A stretch of DNA of 64,000 nucleotides from CATOSD01 sp965226695 (GTDB taxonomy: Bacteria; Chloroflexota; Dehalococcoidia; Lucifugimonadales; CATOSD01): assembly GCA_965226695.1 (NCBI GenBank), contig OZ245405.1, positions 1,922,001 through 1,986,000 on the forward strand. The letters are read 5' to 3'. Within the stretch, counting starts at the first letter, position 1, and each line of letters starts with the position of its first letter. Both the position numbers and the translations under genes were made by a program. The notes under the pieces are model-generated. The model made no database searches. It saw only the letters and a program-made list of their open reading frames with translations, and had not been told where the DNA came from. Of the stretch, positions 19,201 to 27,000 are shown in pieces.

Positions 19201-19963
19201 CCCTACCGTGGAGCAGGGCCGGCGCAGCGTGGCCGAGAATTCGGCCGCGGGCGTGAGTATCGGCGCCCCGGTCACCGCCCTGGATCCCCAGGGCGACAGC
19301 CTGACATACTCCCTGAGCGGACGGGACGCCGACTTGTTCGACATCAATGCAGCCTCAGGTCAGCTGGTAACCAAGGCCCCACTGGACTACGAGTCCAAGG
19401 CAAGCTATGGAGTCATAGTGTGGGTCCAAGACGGCAGGGACTCTGACGGTAACGCGCACAACGAAACAGACGCCTCCAAGTACGTGACCATCACCGTCAC
19501 CGACGTGAACGAGCCGCCGCTGGTCACGGGGTCTGCGATGCCGGTATACACCGAGAACGGAGTCGATGCGGTGGCCTCCTACATGGCAGTCGATCCTGAG
19601 GGCGGCGTGGTGGACTGGTCGCTTGCCGGCGACGACTCCGGTGTGTTCTCGCTAAGCGCGACCGGCACTCTCGCATTCGACACGCCGCCGGACTACGAGA
19701 CGCCAGAAGACGCCGACGTGGACAACCGGTATCGGTTGACCGTACAGGCGTCGGATACCGCCGGTACGCTGGGCGCCCTGGAGGTGGAGGTCGTGATCAC
19801 CGATGACGAAGACGAGAGCATAATCAGACACTACGACTCTGACAGAAACAGCATCATCGACAGACCGGAGGCCCTCGCTGCCGCCTTCGACTACTTCGAA
19901 GACCTCATCACGAACGAAGAGGTGCTGGAGGTGATCAGTTACTATTTCGCGGCTGGAGCTTAG
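16232..19963 (+). CDS. Secreted PPDK/glucan-water-dikinase-like protein with FN3, cadherin and dockerin-like modules
   Basis: 1243 aa. Order: signal/membrane segment (VAALCLAGALAAFLVY, 22-42); FN3 (50-145); a Pro/Thr linker; a region of about 300 residues of unknown fold; a swivelling phosphohistidine domain with TPLSHVNLRAK (His482); an ATP-grasp nucleotide domain of the PPDK N-terminal type with VKAANVAVL, GRSLRYRSSTNNEDLPEF (key part RSSTNNEDLP), SGAGLYDS, KGVWASLWNFRAF and the metal-site EIEFKI...QARPW; an Ig-like DPDGSISNLTWQW repeat; polyproline; two cadherin domains; and a dockerin-like EF motif (YDSDRNSIIDRPEA) at the end. His domain before ATP domain, and no PEP-binding barrel, is the order of alpha-glucan water dikinase, not PEP synthase. 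An ATP-dependent kinase outside the cell would be unusual; substrate unknown. Confidence 0.8.
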   Translation: MKLRRPALPCASDAIRVVGAGPFLVAALCLAGALAAFLVYPAYARSGDEASAPSNLTAAIADSGVILNWSPPVQDAASVTGYKILRRRPKESEGTLPALAADTGSTATTYLDATANEPGTLYVYRVKALRGSEKSSRSNYARVDLPGEADETEPTPAPASRGVTVQQSDAQSGDPCPGGDDDPTPTEIAVSNVPIVVTSTTDNYFVLYANVGGNDIPVQVKRGESGATTLEENIEALPASDYRVEKYAVADPADVDRDCLDDLADPSPLNHSHRLELDPEDGAMMIATRARFEELANAGVVKFVLVELTSSMPEIYFQNTEKYFRHTEFAALLGIDGGNTVWAPAEIKYDSNILLNGNEGVFYYTLNREYTSSQIERIHTLLAANLPVVDHNLAYSPWWLYGLPSDWVHVENPRVPVVDDGIIFRDVSFSALNAGEGYGRLQVLEPDDRPNPRDIVLYETLPSELSRVAGIISTQPQTPLSHVNLRAKQDQIPNAFIRDALDNAEISSLVGQYVYYRVTENAFEIREATKAEVDAHYEASRPTATQTPVRDLSVTEITALSDIGFDDWEAFGVKAANVAVLGTLDFPDGTVPDGFAVPFYFYDEFMKANDLYSKVSTMLADSTFQTDYDTQQTELKELRDAIKDATTPDWIITALEEMHGGRFTGRSLRYRSSTNNEDLPEFSGAGLYDSKTQDPDETEEDGIDKSIKGVWASLWNFRAFVEREFYRIDHNKTAMGILVHPNYTDEWVNGVAVSFDPLYDKAGHHYINSQVGEDLVTNPEAYSLPEELLLKPDGSYTILHYSNLIESVRLLMSDSQLKQLRRHLDTIHDHFEALYNPAAGEPFAMEIEFKITSQNALAIKQARPWVFGGAAPPSPDRAGTAALPSRQPQVVAVLTATLTDPDGSISNLTWQWASSQNGSSNWASISGAASARYTPVDGDVGNYLRATASYADGHGTGKSAQAVSANPVEDAPTPPPPPPPPPPGNTPPAFPTVEQGRRSVAENSAAGVSIGAPVTALDPQGDSLTYSLSGRDADLFDINAASGQLVTKAPLDYESKASYGVIVWVQDGRDSDGNAHNETDASKYVTITVTDVNEPPLVTGSAMPVYTENGVDAVASYMAVDPEGGVVDWSLAGDDSGVFSLSATGTLAFDTPPDYETPEDADVDNRYRLTVQASDTAGTLGALEVEVVITDDEDESIIRHYDSDRNSIIDRPEALAAAFDYFEDLITNEEVLEVISYYFAAGA

Positions 19964-20007
19964 CGGCCAATGATGAGACAGACCCCCAGTAACGAGAGCA
20001 CATCTCG

Positions 20008-20903
20008 TTGGTGCGAGTAGTCTGGACGTGGACATTCCTGGTTTGTTTCGCCACTGTGGCGGTCGGACTCCTGGCCCACGGGCCCGTCTCGGCGTCGGGC
20101 CACAGCGCCACCAGGCACCTCTCCCAGGATTGGGTTGCCCCCGGAGAGGAGATTGTGGTGACCATCACCGCCACGGGATACGGCGGTTTGGGCCAGGTGG
20201 TAGAGACCCTGCCGCAGGGATTCACCTACGTGGAATCCACCCTGTCGGGAGGAGCAAGAGCCGTGGGCGGAAGGTTTTCTTCACTCTGCTGGGAGAAGAG
20301 AGCTTCAGCTACGCCGTAACCGCTTCCCACAGGGAAGGCGCTTACTCATTCTCCGGCGTGGTGAAGGATCTGAATAAAGACGAGCGCCCGGTAACGGGCG
20401 ACTCTGATATAACGGTAAGCATCTCGCCGCCGCCCACACCCACGCCCACGCCAAGTCCGGTTCCCACCCCCACACCTTCGCCTACGGCGTCGCCCACCCC
20501 GGTACCCTCGCCAACCCCCGAGCCTACCGCGACGCCATCGCCCCTGCCGTCGCCTACTCCAGAGCCTACCGCGACGCCATCGCCCCTGCCGTCGCCTACT
20601 CCAGAGCCTACCGCGACGCCATCGCCCCTGCCGTCGCCTACTCCAGAACCCACCGCGACGCCATCGCCCACAGCCACCGCCTCTCCCCCACCGACACCGT
20701 CTGCAACGCCAAGCGTCAGCTCGACCCAAGAACCGGCTATTGAATCGTCCGTACTCGCCGTTCAACCCACGGCCTCGCCGACCCCGAAGAGCGTGCCTAC
20801 GGACCGGGGTACGCTGCTTGCCTGGGCTGTATTACTAACAGTTGCGGGCACGGCGATTGCGGCCGGGCTTGCAATCGCTATTGTGCGTTTGCGAAGGAGA
20901 TAG
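20008..20903 (+). pseudogene. Secreted beta-domain protein with TPxP repeats and C-terminal membrane anchor, one frameshift
   Basis: Frame 1 (start TTG 20008 or GTG 20011) has a signal peptide (TFLVCFATVAVGLLAHG) and a beta domain: WVAPGEEIVVTITATGYG, then GFTYVESTLSGG. It shifts near 20272 (ggcggaagg); one extra A restores KVFFTLLGEESFSYAVTA and SFSGVVKD in the second frame. This is the common Chloroflexota domain of decorated exported proteins. A linker of about 100 residues of PTPxP follows, containing three perfect 42-bp repeats. The end is a hydrophobic helix (LLAWAVLLTVAGTAIAAGLAIAI, core AVLLTVAGTAIAAG) and RLRRR, a stop-transfer anchor. Probably a membrane-tethered surface protein. 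Assembly error at the short A run is possible. Confidence 0.7.
20522..20647 (+). repeat. Three perfect 42-bp tandem repeats coding PTPEPTATPSPLPS
   Basis: Units begin at 20522, 20564 and 20606, each starting gcctaccgcgacgccatcg, with a fourth degenerate unit after 20648. The repeat is in frame and codes for 14 residues of the surface-protein stalk, so copy-number change would alter stalk length without a frameshift. The perfect identity suggests recent slippage or recombination. Confidence 0.85.
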
Positions 20904-21600
20904 CCGGAAAGAATCTCTCCGACCTCAATGCCAGACCGGCTAATGCTGACATTTCCCCTGACCAGTTAGCTACTGTCATAATCGTAGAACAGCAACAAGG
21001 CAAAACTCCCAATTTCCGGACCACATAGAGGACCTCGGCTTCACATGGAATGCCGCGTACACCATGCGCATCGGCATGTGTCTGACCACCGACTGCGACC
21101 TCGACGATGTCGTCTTCGCCTCGAAACGCACGTTTACGACCGCTATGCAGCCCTAACAGATCAGGTTCGACGCGGCGGCGGAACACGCCAGAAACAGCCC
21201 TGAGAGAGGCGGCGTACAGGTTGGCTGCTCAGAGGGCAGTTGACACGCTACGACCCGCGAGCATTCCCCAGGTGGAACGAATCACCGCCTGCGCCAAAGA
21301 GATTAACGCCTTCCTCAAGAGAAGCGGCCTCACGGAGACCGACGCGCTCATCAGGTTCTTCGTCAAGGAATGCGCCTCCAGGCCCGCCGGTGCGCCCATC
21401 CATTACTCCCCCCGCGCCAGAGGACAACGCTATCGGAGGCGCGTACTTTGCCGAGGTCGCGCTCACTCCCGAGTAATGAGTTCGGTACACGGCAGCCCGG
21501 GCTGGAGGCCCGGCATTCAAGACCGCGCTGGGCCGGCGGGATGTGTGGAGGAGAAGCGTCAGAATTCCTTTCAGTAGGACATTGGCCATTGCCGTGGCGG
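20904..21600 (+). pseudogene. Decayed surface-protein remnants and an ISNCY end-like fragment
   Basis: No intact gene. At 20958-20995 the sequence ccagttagctactgtcataatcgtag resembles the flank of the ISNCY-like element at 49155-49185. From about 21020 a frame reads DLGFTWNAAYTMRIGMCLT and ends TTAMQP, the tail of an extracellular beta domain. Around 21410-21476 PEDNAIGGAYFAEVALTPE, shown in part as GGAYFAEVALTPE, is another such tail. Between them a frame reads IPQVERITACAKEINAF, which I do not recognise. The region looks like a graveyard of at least two fragments joined by deletions. Confidence 0.4.
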
Positions 21601-21641
21601 GGCAAGTGCCCCCATGAAATGGGGCATTTGGCAATTGTCGG
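21601..21641 (+). repeat. 41-bp hairpin repeat upstream of surface-protein gene, copy B
   Basis: Starts ggcaagtgccccc. The arms CAAGTGCCCC (21603-21612) and GGGGCATTTG (21621-21630) pair over ten positions with one G-T wobble. It lies about 100 bp before the surface-protein gene at 21739 and matches copy A at 14704 (36 of 41). Position before two different extracellular-protein genes suggests a shared regulatory or mobile origin. Confidence 0.55.
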
Positions 21642-21738
21642 CGTCAGAGTAAATAAGAGAGCATTTAAGTTACTCGCGAAGGAACGTTACGAATGCAACC
21701 AAGAAGGCAGTTTGACAAGGGTGTCGATGCCGGCTTAA

Positions 21739-22732
21739 GTGCCGAGCCGGGGCGGCACGGGAGTTTGCGCGTCCGGACCCTACGCGGCGCGTGCCCTGAC
21801 GGTCAGCGACGGGACGAACGACCTGACGCTTGACCCGGGCTTCGTCCCGGGCACCTACGTCTATGCGGCGGAAGTGGGCAACGCGGTGGACGAGGTGACA
21901 CTGACCGCGACGGTGAACGACGACGGCGCGGAGGTGAGCGGCGTCACCCTGGGAGGGACCGCGATAGCCGACAGCGATTTCACCGACGGGATCACGGTTC
22001 CCTCGCTCGTCGTGGGTGACAACGAGATCGTTGTGACAGTAACTGTTGAGGACACCACCACCCTGACCTACACGATAGCGGTGACCCGCGCGACCGATGC
22101 TTCCGTGATTCCCTCGGACTGGAGCCTCAAGCCCTTAGGACTAAGCGGCGGCGACAAGTTTCGGCCTATCTTCCTCTCCTCCATGAAGCGCAACGCCAAC
22201 CCGACAACCATTGCAACCTACGACACCTTCATACAGGATCTCGCTGCTGCGGGTCACACCGACATACAGGCCTACAGCGATGGCTTCCATGTGGTTGGCT
22301 GCACCGGAGACACCGACGCCCGAGACAATACCGAAGCCAGACACATGAGTGCCGACAGGGGCGTACCCATATACTGGCTCAACGGCGTAAACGTAGCCGA
22401 TGATTATCAGGACTTCTACGACGGCGCCTGGGACGACGAGAACAACGAAAAGAACGAGTCCGGCAATGACGGCCTCAATTCCACCCAGACCGGGAATTAC
22501 GCCTGGACTGGTTGCGCTCACAACGGAACGGAGCGGTTTTCAGGAAGCGAGTCAAGGGCCTTGGGCACGAACAGTGTTACGGTTGGTCGGCCCGGTTCCG
22601 CTCAGTCCAATCATGGTCCAATCGGAAGCAGCGTCGTTTACTCGAAATCCAACAGTCGCCCCATGTACGGGCTGTCTGGAGTCTTCCAGGTGGAAGCCGT
22701 TACCACCATCAGCATCTGCGGGCGCACCCTAG
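21739..22732 (+). pseudogene. Cadherin-like surface protein, 3' end interrupted by IS1182 copy 1
   Basis: The start is uncertain: GTG 21739 abuts a stop, and the real beginning, with signal peptide, may lie upstream in another frame. The visible part has a cadherin-like beta-sandwich domain (LTLDPGFVPGTYVYAAEVG to TTLTYTIAVTRA). After it comes a domain of about 180 residues common in secreted proteins of such genomes: KFRPIFLSSMKRNA, then ACAG-type Cys pair GCTGDTDARDN, VPIYWLNGVNVADDYQDFYDG, and YGLSGVFQV. The frame enters the IS at CTAG 22729-22732 after SICGRTL. Rejoined across the IS, the frame would read on into GGEAEANLRTS, so the original C terminus cannot be stated. Confidence 0.6.
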
Positions 22733-23998
22733 CAGCCCGTCCGAGAAACACGGTAGGCGAGTGGTCGGGGGTATAATAGGCGCAGTTCAGTAGCGTGGAG
22801 TCGGCGATGAGCAAGACCTACCGTCCCTATGATCCAGACCAGCAGTTGCTGTTGCCAGCGGCGTTGCGGGAGTGGTTGCCGGACGACCATCTGGCTTACT
22901 TCATCTCCGACGTCGTGGACCAGTTGGAGCTGTCTGAGATCACCGCCCGCTACGAGCGGGAGAGTAGAGGCGGGCCACCGTGTCATCCACGGATGATGGT
23001 CGAGGTGCTGTTGTACGGCTACTGCGTGGGGGTGGCATCTTCCCGACGAATCGCCCAGCGGCTCCACGAGGACATAGCCTTCCGGGTACTGTCGGCGAAC
23101 AACACGCCGGATTTCCGCACCATCTCGGACTTCCGCAATGACAATCTGGAAGCGCTGTCGGGCCTGTTCCTGCAGGTATTGGCGTTGTGCCGGCAGGCGG
23201 GTCTGGTGAAGCTGGGTCACGTGGCGTTGGACGGGACCAAGGTGAGGGCCAACGCATCCAGGCACAAGGCGATGAGTTACGGTCGGATGAAGGAGAAGGA
23301 AGCGCAGTTAGCGGGGGAGGTCGAGGAGTTGCTGCGACAGGCCCAGGAGGTTGATGACGACGAGGATCGGCGGTACGGACAGAGCAAGCGCGGAGATGAA
23401 CTGCCGCAGGAGTTGGCTCTTCGGGAGGGGCGGTTGGAGAAGATACGGGAGGCGGTGGCGATGGTGGAGGAGGCCATCGACAACGTCGGCGCAGTGCCCA
23501 AAGAGGTGTCCGCCGACGCAGGCTACTACTCTGCACAGGCGGTCGATGGTCTGTACGGGCTGTGCGTGGACCCGTTCGTCGCGCCGGAGCGGACCCGCCA
23601 CGGTCGGGTTGTGCCGCCCGCGCCCCGGGGTCGCATACCCAGTCATCTGTCTACCAGGGACCGGATGCGCCGGAAGCTGCAGACCAAACGGGGTCGGCAG
23701 CGCTACGCTCTGCGGATGCAAACGGTGGAGCCGGTGTTCGGCCAGATCAAGCAGGGCCGAGGCTTCCGCCAGTTCCTGCTACGGGGCCTGGAGAAGGTCA
23801 GCGGCGAGTGGTCGCTGATCTGCACCGGCCACAACCTGCTCAAGCTGTTCAGGAAGTGTCCCGAACATCGTCAGGGTGGTCGGCACAGTGAGGCGTACGA
23901 AACTATTGGTCCGTCAGTGGCTGCACCCGGCAACAATAATTGTCGCCGTCTGACCTCGCCTGTATCCAAGACACGCCAGGTAATCCTCAGACGGGATG
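22733..23998 (+). mobile_element. IS1182-family element, copy 1 (internally deleted)
   Basis: Flanked by CTAG on both sides (22729-22732 and 23999-24002), which fits a 4-bp target duplication. Imperfect terminal inverted repeats: cagcccgtccgag at the left, and catcccgtctgag (reverse strand) at the right. Compared with copy 3 it lacks 102 bp in the middle of the transposase, and compared with copy 2 it lacks about 42 bp near its 3' end. It lies inside or just after a surface-protein gene. Confidence 0.8.
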
Positions 23999-24009
23999 CT
24001 AGGTGGTGA
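22807..24009 (+). CDS. IS1182-family transposase, internally deleted but in frame
   Basis: ATG 22807, about 400 aa. It has the IS1182 pattern: N-terminal MSKTYRPYDPDQQLLLPAAL, given here as YDPDQQLLLPAALREWLP, then HPRMMVEVLLYGY, LDGTKVRANASRHKAM with the first DDE Asp, SADAGYYSAQAVDGL with the second, and VEPVFGQIKQGRGFRQF with the Glu. A 34-codon in-frame deletion at about 23458 removes the helical linker between LEKIREA and VAMVEE, and the C terminus runs through the terminal repeat to the stop at 24009. Catalytic residues are kept, but the linker loss makes activity doubtful. Confidence 0.8.
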   Translation: MSKTYRPYDPDQQLLLPAALREWLPDDHLAYFISDVVDQLELSEITARYERESRGGPPCHPRMMVEVLLYGYCVGVASSRRIAQRLHEDIAFRVLSANNTPDFRTISDFRNDNLEALSGLFLQVLALCRQAGLVKLGHVALDGTKVRANASRHKAMSYGRMKEKEAQLAGEVEELLRQAQEVDDDEDRRYGQSKRGDELPQELALREGRLEKIREAVAMVEEAIDNVGAVPKEVSADAGYYSAQAVDGLYGLCVDPFVAPERTRHGRVVPPAPRGRIPSHLSTRDRMRRKLQTKRGRQRYALRMQTVEPVFGQIKQGRGFRQFLLRGLEKVSGEWSLICTGHNLLKLFRKCPEHRQGGRHSEAYETIGPSVAAPGNNNCRRLTSPVSKTRQVILRRDARW

Positions 24010-24080
24010 GGCAGAAGCTAATCTAAGAACCAGCTATCAAAGATTTCCCACAAAATTGTCACCGACTGCTGGATGCCTCT

Positions 24081-27000
24081 TCAATCTGTCGAGCCCAGCC
24101 CCGGCACGGCGTAGGCGTAGATGGCTACGCCTACGCCGTCGTTGTCGACGACCCAGAGTATGGCGCCGTCGGACCACAGCGCTGATGCGAAGGCGACGCC
24201 TCCGGCGAGGGTGATGCCCCGCTCGGCCTGTTCCGCACCGTCCGCGAGAGAGTAGGCGCTGATCCGCCCGGTGATGGGATCGGTGATGACCCACATCGTG
24301 GCGCCGTCAGACCACAGGCCGGACGGCTGGGTACCGGAGCCTACCTCTATGTCACGGTCAGGTAGGCGCTCGCCCCAGACCGCGTCGAGTTCGGCCCGGG
24401 TCACGGTGACGGTGTAGACCCTCGTAGTGGTATCGCCCTCTGAGAGCACAGTCACTGTGATCTCGTTGTCGCCGGAGGACAGCGAGACCGTGCGCGAGGT
24501 CCCCTGTGTGCTGCCGTCGTCGCCGGCTTCCGCCGTTACGGTCGTGGTCAATACGTCGTGACCCACACTGGCAGAGTAGGTCGAGGTCCCGCTGTCGAAA
24601 GTGCCGATGTCTATGCTCGACAGGACCAGCGACGACAGTGTGGCATCCGTAGAGAGCGGCGTGTCGTTCGCAGGTATGGTCACCGTGGTCGAGCCAATGG
24701 CTTGCCCGTCGTATGACGCGGTGACGATCACAGTCTCGTCACTCTCTTCGGTTGTGTCGTCGTTGGCTGTGACGGCAGCCGTGACAGAGCTTGCTCCCGC
24801 GGCCAAAGTCAGCTCAGTGGCCGTCAGGGTGTAGTCCGAGCTTGACGCCGTGCCCGTGACGGCGAGTGAGACGGACTGGTCCGTGGCGAACGTCTTGCCG
24901 TTGGACACGGACACGGTCACCGTGGAACTCGCTCCCTCGGCTATCTCGGACGGTTCCCCGGACACCGCCCACGCAGGGGCGTCGTTGGACGGTATGGTCA
25001 TGACGTCGAAGCCGATGACCTCATCGCCCCGGCTAGCCGTGATGACCAGCGTCTCGTCTTCCTCCACCAACTCGTCATCGATGGTGTACACGTTGGCGGC
25101 TGCCGAGGACTGACCGGGCTTCAGGCGGAGCGTCGTCTTCGAGATGGTGTAGTCGGTTCCGGTCGCCTGGCCGCTCACGGCCAGCTTGATGGTCTGTGGT
25201 TCGGAAACGGACTCGCCGCCGGTGAAGGACACTGTGAAGGACGCGTTGTCGCCCTCGACAATCCTCTCCCGGTTGAACTTGACCTTCCACTTGGTGTCGC
25301 CGGCGCCGGCGTCCTTGGTGTCTCTGCCTTCGTCCCGGATGGTGACGGTGGTGGAGCCGATGAACTGGCCGGCGTGGGTCGCAGTTACGATCACAGTCTC
25401 GTTGCCCTCTTCATCTTCGCTGTCGCTGACCGCCGTCAACGTCGCGGTTGCTGTTTTAGCTCCGGCCGGGAGGGTCAGCGACGGCAACAGGTTGTAGTCG
25501 GAACTTGTAGCCGTACCCGTAACTGCCAGGTCGATGGTCTGGTCGACTTGGAAGAGGGTTTTGGTTGTAATGGCTACCGTGATGGTTGCGGTCTCCCCCT
25601 CGGCAATCAGCACCGGTTCGGCAGATAGCGTCAAGGCTGGGTCAGGACCCTCCCTGGTTACGATTAAGGTGTAGGTGCTGGAGGCGGTGCGGTCGGCGGA
25701 GATGACGTGAACTTTGGTCTCGTTTTCGCCTTCGATCAGCTTAACCACAGCGTCGTCGCCGGCGGCCCCACCGGTTGCTGAGTAGATGGCGTAGTAGGCT
25801 AACGAGTTGGTAAGTGCGGGCTTCAGTGTGACCGATTCATCGTAGCTGGCCACCGTCGCGGTATGAGTGAAGACGTCACTGTCGAACGTGGGGGAGAGGC
25901 TATTCTCTCCAATGTCAATGTCCAACAGCTGAGCGTTGTCGCGCCAAGGGGAGTCGTTGGACAAGCTGGTGTTGAAGTTGCCAGACCCTCGGTCCCAGCA
26001 TCTAACCTGGTTGTCCTTGCGCAGTCCGCAAGCCATCCCCGCGTCTATGGTGACAGTATGGTAGCCAATATCAACCTCACCGGTTGGGCTGCTCATGGAG
26101 TGCAGGAGTGCCCCGGTCTCGGTGTCCCAGCAGTCAACGGTTCCGTCAACTCTAACCCCGCAGGCTGTTCCAAGGCCGGCGTCGACAAAGGTGAATTCAC
26201 CCGAAGGTGGGTTCCCGGTTTCAAGGGGAATCACTTCTATGGCGGCACCGGATGCGAAGTCTGTTTTCCACCGCCAGCAAAGAAGGGCGCCGTCGCTCTC
26301 TCGTATGCCGCAGGCGTCGCGGTAGCCCCCGGAGATGAACTTGAACGCCGTGTCGAGGTACTCGTCAGGGAGTTCGAGAGATCCGAAAGAGACTCTCCCC
26401 TCCCGGCTCTTCTTGTATGACCAGCAGCGGACCTTGTCGTCTGACCTTATGGCGCAGGCTCCCCAGCGGGTCTGGCCGATGGCCTTGAAGGGGCCTTTAA
26501 CCACTCTTTTCGCGGAACCGCATTCAATGTCACCGTTCTCGATGAGAACACAGATGTCTGCGCCGTATTCGGCCGACATGCTGAAGTCATCTACCTTCAG
26601 ACAGACCGGTCCTGCGTCCGTCACCTGCCGAGATGAGGTTTCCCCAGCAGTGCTGAGAATCATCGGACCGCAGGCCGCAGCCAACATAGCGCTTCACCGA
26701 TACCCTATCGAAAACGCCCTTGGGCACGTTTCCCGTTATATTCTCCCACCCGGCATATGCATATGTGCCTCCTCCCCACCAAAGGCCGCAGTCAAGCGTG
26801 TGGTCCACCCGCAGCCCGCAATAGTTAATCCAGCCCGCGTCCACCTGCAAAAAGCCCGTGGTGGACGCGGGCGCGGGCGCGCGGAATACGGTCAGCGCGT
26901 ACTCCCGGGTGGTCGTCGCGCCCGAGGCCGTGACGGTGACTTTGATCGTGTTCCGACCCTCCACGAGGTCAAGCTGGTAGCCGGTGGTGGTGGCGTTCTG

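Noticed and set aside
20522..20700. CRISPR-like regular repeats
   Set aside because: The units are adjacent without unique spacers and code in frame for a Pro/Thr stalk.
20342..20765. Gly/Val/Arg-rich minus-strand frames (GVGDGRGDGVAVGSG)
   Set aside because: Antisense readings of the TPxP repeat region.
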